Below are positions 28,375 through 34,438 of a DNA stretch of 34,438 nt, in pieces. Position numbers and translations under genes: made by a program. This DNA comes from Halanaerobiaceae bacterium (GTDB lineage: Bacteria > Bacillota > Halanaerobiia > Halanaerobiales > Halarsenatibacteraceae): contig PWHA01000099.1 in assembly GCA_003554685.1 (NCBI GenBank), positions 1 through 34,438 on the forward strand, written 5' to 3'. The notes beneath the pieces were generated by a model, which made no database searches, was not told the DNA's origin, and was given only the letters and a program-made list of their open reading frames with translations. How positions within the stretch are numbered: position 1 is the first letter of the stretch; the number at the start of each line of letters is the position of its first letter.

Positions 28375-29810
28375 CGCCCTCCCTGCTCCAGCAAGACATC
28401 AACAATTTCTTCCATTTCCAGTGACCGGGAACCCTTGATCAATATGGTATCACCGGAGCGCATTATTTTGCGCAGCAGCCCGGTAATATCATCTTTCTTC
28501 TGAAAGGCATAAATAAACTGCCGGGGCATGCCTGCCTCCAGAGCTCCTTCGGCAATTTCCTCCGCCGTCTCGCCCAGGACAATCAGCAGATTCAGCCCCT
28601 TATCCACCAGGTATTTGCCTATCTCCCGGTGAGCAGCTTTCTCAATCGGCCCCAGTTCCAGCATGGCCCCCAGAACAGCAATTTTGCGGCCGGAGGCCAT
28701 ATTTACCAGAGAATCAATTCCCGCCTTCATGGATAGGGGGTTGGCATTATAGGTGTCATTGATAATTTTAATTCCGTTCAGTTTGCGAATCTCCTGGCGA
28801 AGATCGGTAATCTGAATATTTTTCAGACCTTCAGCAATGCTCCCCCAGCTGACTCCCACAGCCCGGGCTGCCGCTATCGCAGCCAGGGCGTTGGAAATAT
28901 CATGAATGCCGGTTCTGTTTATCTTCAGGGGCAGTGAGGTACCTTCAGCCTTGAGGGAAAAGCTGGCGCTTTCCTCCTCCTGAAAAAAATCAATATCACC
29001 GGCAAAATAATCAACTCTGCCCTCCCGCTCCTCTTCCAGGCTGTAGGTGATTATATTAAGATCACTGCTCCGGGTGGGTGCTATCTGTCCCTTCTCCCTG
29101 CTGAAATTCTCGATAACATTTCGCACTTCCCGGTTGTCAAGATTTAAAATAGCCAGCCTTTCACCTCTGAGTTCCTCCAGCAGCTCCTGCTTGGCCCGGG
29201 CCACATTTTTAATCGAGCCCAGATTCTCAACATGAGCCGGTCCGATGTTGGTAATAACTCCAATCTGGGGCAGAGCAATCCGGGCCAGCAGTCTGATATC
29301 CCCGATGTGCCGGGTTGCCATCTCCAGCACTGCCACATCCTCATCACCTTCCAGATCCAGCAGGCAGAGCGGCAGTCCGTATTCATTGTTGTAATTTTCC
29401 CGGGTGCGCAGCACCTTTTTTTCCTGCCTGATCAGGCTGTAAATCATGTCCTTGGTGGTGGTCTTGCCGGCACTGCCAGTCACACCGATCACCCTGAGAT
29501 CCTTCAATTGCTGGCGGTTATAAAGCGCCAGATCCTGAAGAGCCGCGGTAGTATCCCGAACCAGAATTATAGCCACCCGGGAATAGGGCTCAATCCTTCG
29601 GGAAGTAATGACAGCCTTAGCTCCCCGTTCCACCGCTTCAGGGATATAATCATGACCATCGTTATTTTCACCTACAATGGCAATAAAAATATCGCCGGGT
29701 TTAACCCTGCGGCTGTCGATGGTGACGGTGTTATAGGTCTGCCGGGGATTTCCCTGTAAAATTTTACCCTGCACCGCTTCGGTTATCTCCTGCAGCTGTA
29801 AATCAAGCAT
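28371..29810 (-). CDS. murF: UDP-N-acetylmuramoyl-tripeptide--D-alanyl-D-alanine ligase
   Basis: VIGVTGSAGKTTTKDMI, INDTYNANPLSMKAGI; overlaps mraY. Confidence 0.96.
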   Translation of the reverse strand: MLDLQLQEITEAVQGKILQGNPRQTYNTVTIDSRRVKPGDIFIAIVGENNDGHDYIPEAVERGAKAVITSRRIEPYSRVAIILVRDTTAALQDLALYNRQQLKDLRVIGVTGSAGKTTTKDMIYSLIRQEKKVLRTRENYNNEYGLPLCLLDLEGDEDVAVLEMATRHIGDIRLLARIALPQIGVITNIGPAHVENLGSIKNVARAKQELLEELRGERLAILNLDNREVRNVIENFSREKGQIAPTRSSDLNIITYSLEEEREGRVDYFAGDIDFFQEEESASFSLKAEGTSLPLKINRTGIHDISNALAAIAAARAVGVSWGSIAEGLKNIQITDLRQEIRKLNGIKIINDTYNANPLSMKAGIDSLVNMASGRKIAVLGAMLELGPIEKAAHREIGKYLVDKGLNLLIVLGETAEEIAEGALEAGMPRQFIYAFQKKDDITGLLRKIMRSGDTILIKGSRSLEMEEIVDVLLEQGGR

Positions 29811-29816
29811 TATAAA

Positions 29817-31748
29817 TCACTCCCTGCGAGAGGCCAGCGCCCGGCGGGCAACCTCCCGATCATCAAAATCTATCGTCCGCCCGGCAAACTCCTGATAGGT
29901 CTCATGGCCCTTACCGAAAATAATCACAATATCGCCGGGCTCGGCAGCTTCAACCGCCGCAAAAATAGCTTCCTCCCGGTCTGCAACAACCCGATAGGCT
30001 GATTCCGGATAATTATCCCTGTTAACCAGCTTTCTCACCCCGGCCAGAATATCCTCAATAATATCTCCGGGCTCTTCCGAGCGGGGATTATCGGAGGTGA
30101 CAAATATTAAATCCGACATTTTTAATCCGATCTGCCCCATTACCGGTCTTTTTTCTTTATCCCGGTCTCCGCCGCAGCCAAAAACTGAAATAATCCGGCC
30201 GCTGTGAAACTCCTGCACCGAGCGCAGAACATTCTCCATTCCGGCCGGAGTATGAGCATAATCAACAAAAACCTTTATATCGTCAATCATATCCTCTATA
30301 TCAGTGTTATCTGCTGTTTCAGTGTTATCTGCTTTAGCGGTTGAATCTTGCTCCCCTCTATCTGCTGTCTCATTATCTTCTATTTTTACCTTGTCTCCTG
30401 AATCCGCTGAATAATTTGAGTCTCCTGCCTCAGCTTCTAAATCTCCAGCTGCCTGCTCTTTATCTTTCTGAGCACCCCGAACTCCATCTTTGAACCCCAT
30501 ATCTTCTGCATAAAACCTGCTGCCGGAAAGCTGATTCTCTCCTACCCTGATTCTGACCTGCTCAAAACGTCCCGGCACTCCGGGAAACCCGGCCAGAGCC
30601 TCCTTCAAATCCCTCGGCCGATAACTCTCGGCCAGCAGCGGTGCCAGCGAAGCCAGACAGTTGTAAATGTTAAATTTCCCGGTCAGGGTTGATTCAAACC
30701 TGCTACCCTCTAGTCCAAAGGCCAGCCTGCCAGGAGTAAAACTGATATTGCGGGCCTGATAATAGGCCTCACCATCAATGCCAAAGGAAAACTTCGGCCC
30801 GGTAAAGTGCTGAAAGGATCTTCGCAGCCGGTTATCATCTATATTGTAAAAGGCCTTACCACCCGGGGTTAAATTTGCCTCAGACCTGATATTACCTCCA
30901 GGACCGCTATTTTCTCCCGATTCGTCATTTTTTCTCGAACCCTCATTTTTTCCCGATCGATCATTTTCCCGATTGTTTTCTCCCGGTCGATCATTCTGCC
31001 GGAATTTATTTCCTTCTCCAGGACTATCAGCATTGCTTTCCTGCTTTTTTTCCTCAAGATAATCCAGCAAAGAAAGCTTGGCTCCCAGATAATCGGCAAA
31101 ATCAGCATGAAAATCCAGATGATCCCGGGAGATATTGGTGAAAATAGCTGCTCTAAATTTCAGAGCCTCAACCCGCTCCAGACTCAGAGCATGGGAGGAA
31201 ACCTCCATGGCAGCAGCCTGGCAGCCGGCTTCCACCATCATATTTAAATAACGAAAAATCTGATTGGCCTCTGGAGTTGTCCGGGGAGTATCGATTATTT
31301 CTTTTCCGGTATCCACCCATATTGTCCCTATCAGGCCGCATTTAACTCCCAGCTCCTGCAGGAGATGCTGGATAATAAAGGAGGTTGTGGTCTTGCCATT
31401 GGTACCGGTTATCCCGTAGATATCAAGTTTATCCTCGGGATGATCAAAAACCTCGGCAGCAATCAACCCCAGCATTCCAGCAGGATTATCCACCCTGATA
31501 TAAACCGCATCGGGCTTAAACTCCTCGGGCAAATACTCTACCACAAATATCCGGCTGCCCCTCCGGTAGGCATCGGCAATATATTTATGACCATCGGTTT
31601 CTCTTCCCCTGCGGGCCAGAAAAATGCTGCCCTTTTCAGCCTGACGGGAATCCTGAACAATATCATTAATCTCCCTGGAAAGCTTTTTCCCGGCATCACC
31701 CCGGATATCAGTCAAATTTAGTCTCTGACACAGCTCTCTAACCTGCAA
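29817..31748 (-). CDS. murE: UDP-N-acetylmuramoyl-tripeptide synthetase MurE with two low-complexity insertions; DNPR motif
   Basis: YGITGTNGKTTTSF, TTPEANQI, FTNISRDHLDFHADFADY, VDYAHTPAGMENVL, TSDNPRSEEP. Confidence 0.96.
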   Translation of the reverse strand: MQVRELCQRLNLTDIRGDAGKKLSREINDIVQDSRQAEKGSIFLARRGRETDGHKYIADAYRRGSRIFVVEYLPEEFKPDAVYIRVDNPAGMLGLIAAEVFDHPEDKLDIYGITGTNGKTTTSFIIQHLLQELGVKCGLIGTIWVDTGKEIIDTPRTTPEANQIFRYLNMMVEAGCQAAAMEVSSHALSLERVEALKFRAAIFTNISRDHLDFHADFADYLGAKLSLLDYLEEKKQESNADSPGEGNKFRQNDRPGENNRENDRSGKNEGSRKNDESGENSGPGGNIRSEANLTPGGKAFYNIDDNRLRRSFQHFTGPKFSFGIDGEAYYQARNISFTPGRLAFGLEGSRFESTLTGKFNIYNCLASLAPLLAESYRPRDLKEALAGFPGVPGRFEQVRIRVGENQLSGSRFYAEDMGFKDGVRGAQKDKEQAAGDLEAEAGDSNYSADSGDKVKIEDNETADRGEQDSTAKADNTETADNTDIEDMIDDIKVFVDYAHTPAGMENVLRSVQEFHSGRIISVFGCGGDRDKEKRPVMGQIGLKMSDLIFVTSDNPRSEEPGDIIEDILAGVRKLVNRDNYPESAYRVVADREEAIFAAVEAAEPGDIVIIFGKGHETYQEFAGRTIDFDDREVARRALASRRE

Positions 31749-31814
31749 TTAAACACCCCCATTTTCCTGGCTCTAACCTGACTTATTCCTATCTTCAACT
31801 AAATTTAATTAAAA

Positions 31815-31945
31815 TAAACCTGCATGCCCATTAAAGGGGCCTAACAAAAAATAAAAAATTTATCTGCCATTTTTCAAGGTAAACCGCCATGCCCCTTCGG
31901 GACACAACAATAGTTGAAAATATTACAGCGTATTTTCAAGGTAAC
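31815..31945 (-). repeat. Two full and one partial copy of the same ~60 bp palindromic repeat, opposite orientation, between ftsI/spoVD and murE
   Basis: Reverse complement reads ATTTTCAACTATTGTTGTGTCCCGAAGGGGCATGGCGGTTTACCTTGAAAAA, matching the 25.7 kb units closely. Confidence 0.85.
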
Positions 31946-32038
31946 TAAAAAATAAATTACAAAATATATGACTAATATCAGCCTGTAAGAATTCCCGTAC
32001 TCTATCCAGTAAAAATAGCCATAAAACCTTCGTTACTG

Positions 32039-34123
32039 CTATTCCACCTCAATGCTGGAAAACAGATCAGCCCGTTTTCCCGGAGCAGGAGACTGTCTCC
32101 TGAGGCTGCCGCTGACTATTCCATTTAATCTAAAACCATAGAGCCAGGCTTTCTGCTCGGCCTCATGGGGCGACATTCCTCTCAGATCAGGTACCATCGC
32201 CTTTTTGCCCTGATAGCTGTCATCGGTATAGAGCCTGACAGTCGCCGCTTCCGGAATAACAGTGCGCGGCCGGGGTATCTGGACCCTGACAGTTTCACCC
32301 TCTCCTATTAGTTTAACATTTAATCCCTCACTTCTCAATGAGGAAGCAACCTGATGGGCATTTTGATTGCGATAATCCCTGATTTCTATTTCCTGCTGAA
32401 AGTCCAGCTCAAATTCCAGATCAAGTTCGGGACCAACAAAGCCCTCATCTTTGGGTGTTATGTCCAGATACTGAATCAGGCTGGAAGCAAACCTGTGAAA
32501 CAGCGGAGCCACATTCTGGCTGGCATAATAAACACTATCCTCCAGCCCGTAAAGCACCGAGACCACCACCAGCTCGGGGTCATCACCGGGAATCAGCCCG
32601 ACAAAAGAGGTATCATAAATATCCTGATCGCCATAATGTCTGGCAGTGCCGGTCTTACCACCAATCACATGGCCCTCAATCCGGGCCGCTGTACCTGTCC
32701 CCCGTTCCACGGCAGCAATCATCAGCTCTCGCATCTCTTCAGCCGTGGTGGAGCTAATCGCCTGACGAATCTTTTCGGGACGATTCTGACTCACCACCTT
32801 GCCCTTGGCACTGACCACCCGGTCCACCAGCAGCGGTTTCTGAACATAACCGCCATTGGCAATCGCCGAGGCCCCAACCGCCAGCTGCAGGGGAGTGGTG
32901 GTCAGCCCGTGACCGAAGGACATGGTAGCCTGCTCGATGTCGGTAAACTGCCCGGGAGCAACCTGCCCCGGGCTCTCACCGGGAAATTCAATCCCGGTCC
33001 TGCGGCCAAAATTAAACCGGTAGGCACCCTCCAGCATCTCCTCCGGTTCCAGAGTCAGGCCCACCTGGACAAATCCCGGGTTGCTGGAGTTTTTAAAGAT
33101 TTCAGCAAAATTCTGCCAGCCGTGACCCTCCCGGGTCCAGCTGTGAATTCTCTCTCTTCCGACCTCAATATGGCCGGGATCACTAAAAATATCATTCATA
33201 TCATAATAGCCGTGCTCCAGGGCCAGGGCCGCGGTGAAAATCTTATAGATTGAGCCCGGCTCAAAACTGTCCTGAACTGCTTTATTCCTCCAGTAGGAAC
33301 TGTCATAGCTGCTGAAGTTATTGGGATTAAAATCTGGCTGATTGGCCAGGGCCAGAATCCGCCCGGTGTTGGCTTCCATCACGATCAGAGAGCCCCCGGA
33401 AATGGTGTGGTCCTCCATGGCCTGCTTCAGCTCCCTTTCGGCATAGTACTGAATCGTTTCATCCAGGGTGAGGTAAATATCATGCCCCTCCTCCGGAGCT
33501 ATGTAATCTCTGATCCCGTCAGGAATTGATCTCCCGGCAGCATCCCGTTCCTCCTGAATCAACCCCGGTATGCCTTCCAGTTCATTATTAAAGGAAAGCT
33601 CCAGACCCTCCAGACCATAATTATCCATACCGGCAAAGCCCAGTACCTGACTGGCCAGTGAACCCCGGGGATAGTACCTCTCAGTTTCCGGCACGAAGGA
33701 AATCCCGTTGAGATCCAGCTTCCGCAGCTCTTCATAAACCTCCTCCTCAACCTTGCGATCCAGGTAAACAACCACCGCATCCCGGGTCAGCCTGCTTTCA
33801 ATCAGATTCCTGTCAATAGACAAAATCCCCGCCAGAACATCACTTTTTTGGGCGGGGTTGGTAATCTGACGCGGCATGGCTACCACGGTATGTTTTTGGT
33901 TGTTTAAAGCCAGTTCAGTTCCGCTGCGGTCATAAATAGTTCCCCGGTTGGACTCCAGCTGCAGGCTGCTCAGCCGCTGTTCCAGAGCCCTGCTCTGGTA
34001 AAAATCCCGCTGAATTACCTGAATCCAGATCAGCCTTCCGGCCACAACCACCAGAACCGCCAGCAGCAGAATAAAAAACAGCTTGGTTCGTTCTTTAATT
34101 CCAATGTGTCGTCTGTCGGCCAT
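32039..34123 (-). CDS. FtsI/SpoVD-type penicillin-binding protein with C-terminal PASTA domains
   Basis: SNRGTIYDRSG, FEPGSIYKIFTAALALE (SxxK), NSSNPGFV (SxN), GGKTGTAR (KTG), C-terminal MVPDLRGMSPHEAEQKAWLYGF PASTA. Confidence 0.95.
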   Translation of the reverse strand: MADRRHIGIKERTKLFFILLLAVLVVVAGRLIWIQVIQRDFYQSRALEQRLSSLQLESNRGTIYDRSGTELALNNQKHTVVAMPRQITNPAQKSDVLAGILSIDRNLIESRLTRDAVVVYLDRKVEEEVYEELRKLDLNGISFVPETERYYPRGSLASQVLGFAGMDNYGLEGLELSFNNELEGIPGLIQEERDAAGRSIPDGIRDYIAPEEGHDIYLTLDETIQYYAERELKQAMEDHTISGGSLIVMEANTGRILALANQPDFNPNNFSSYDSSYWRNKAVQDSFEPGSIYKIFTAALALEHGYYDMNDIFSDPGHIEVGRERIHSWTREGHGWQNFAEIFKNSSNPGFVQVGLTLEPEEMLEGAYRFNFGRRTGIEFPGESPGQVAPGQFTDIEQATMSFGHGLTTTPLQLAVGASAIANGGYVQKPLLVDRVVSAKGKVVSQNRPEKIRQAISSTTAEEMRELMIAAVERGTGTAARIEGHVIGGKTGTARHYGDQDIYDTSFVGLIPGDDPELVVVSVLYGLEDSVYYASQNVAPLFHRFASSLIQYLDITPKDEGFVGPELDLEFELDFQQEIEIRDYRNQNAHQVASSLRSEGLNVKLIGEGETVRVQIPRPRTVIPEAATVRLYTDDSYQGKKAMVPDLRGMSPHEAEQKAWLYGFRLNGIVSGSLRRQSPAPGKRADLFSSIEVE

Positions 34124-34164
34124 AACTATTCACCTGCTTAAACTCACTTCCTTTGATTAGCTCA

Positions 34165-34222
34165 ATTTAATAAAATTTAACCAACCAGTATTTAATCCAG
34201 TATTTAATAAAATTTAACCAAC
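34165..34222. repeat. Two perfect 21 bp direct repeats (atttaataaaatttaaccaac) upstream of the PBP gene
   Basis: 34165-34185 and 34202-34222; interleaved cagtatttaat is also duplicated. Confidence 0.9.
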
Positions 34223-34328
34223 ATTTACTGTTATTACATTTAGGACAAATGTCCTGTTTTGCAATTTATTAAAATCAAAGAGATTTAACTAAATTTAACT
34301 AATTTAAATTTAACTAATTTATGATTTC

Positions 34329-34356
34329 ATTTGTATGATTACATTTGTATGATTAC
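34329..34356. repeat. Perfect tandem duplication of 14 bp (atttgtatgattac x2)
   Basis: 34329-34342 and 34343-34356 identical. Confidence 0.95.
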
Positions 34357-34438
34357 ATTGATAAATGTTGAATTTAACTATATTTTAAAATTATAATCTC
34401 GGACATGGCAGAGCTATCAACAAAAACATTTGCTGAAA

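Overview
The window is a mostly conserved housekeeping locus, almost entirely on the minus strand. In transcription order it carries a division/cell-wall (dcw) cluster: a PASTA-containing FtsI/SpoVD-type PBP, murE, murF, mraY, murD, ftsW, murG, murC, ftsQ, ftsA, ftsZ. This is followed by a ylm-type block (nrdR, pgeF, a HlyD-like protein, yggS, sepF, yggT, ylmH, divIVA, a DUF2007-like ORF, lspA, rluD), then an EF-G-like GTPase, a Crp/Fnr regulator, lnt, a plus-strand rqcH, and remA, gmk, rpoZ and a partial coaBC. Gene content suggests a low-GC diderm Firmicute, possibly Halanaerobiales; this is inference only. I did not find a clearly novel multi-gene system. The best leads are: (1) an otherwise intact lspA interrupted by one in-frame TGA exactly where homologues have Trp; (2) a ~60 bp palindromic repeat family in opposite orientations on either side of the murE-murF-mraY-murD block; (3) perfect short tandem duplications in many spacers, some duplicating Shine-Dalgarno sequences; (4) hydrophilic low-complexity insertions in MurE and MurC, those of MurE built on 18-bp repeats; (5) an attenuator-like arrangement between sepF and yggT.
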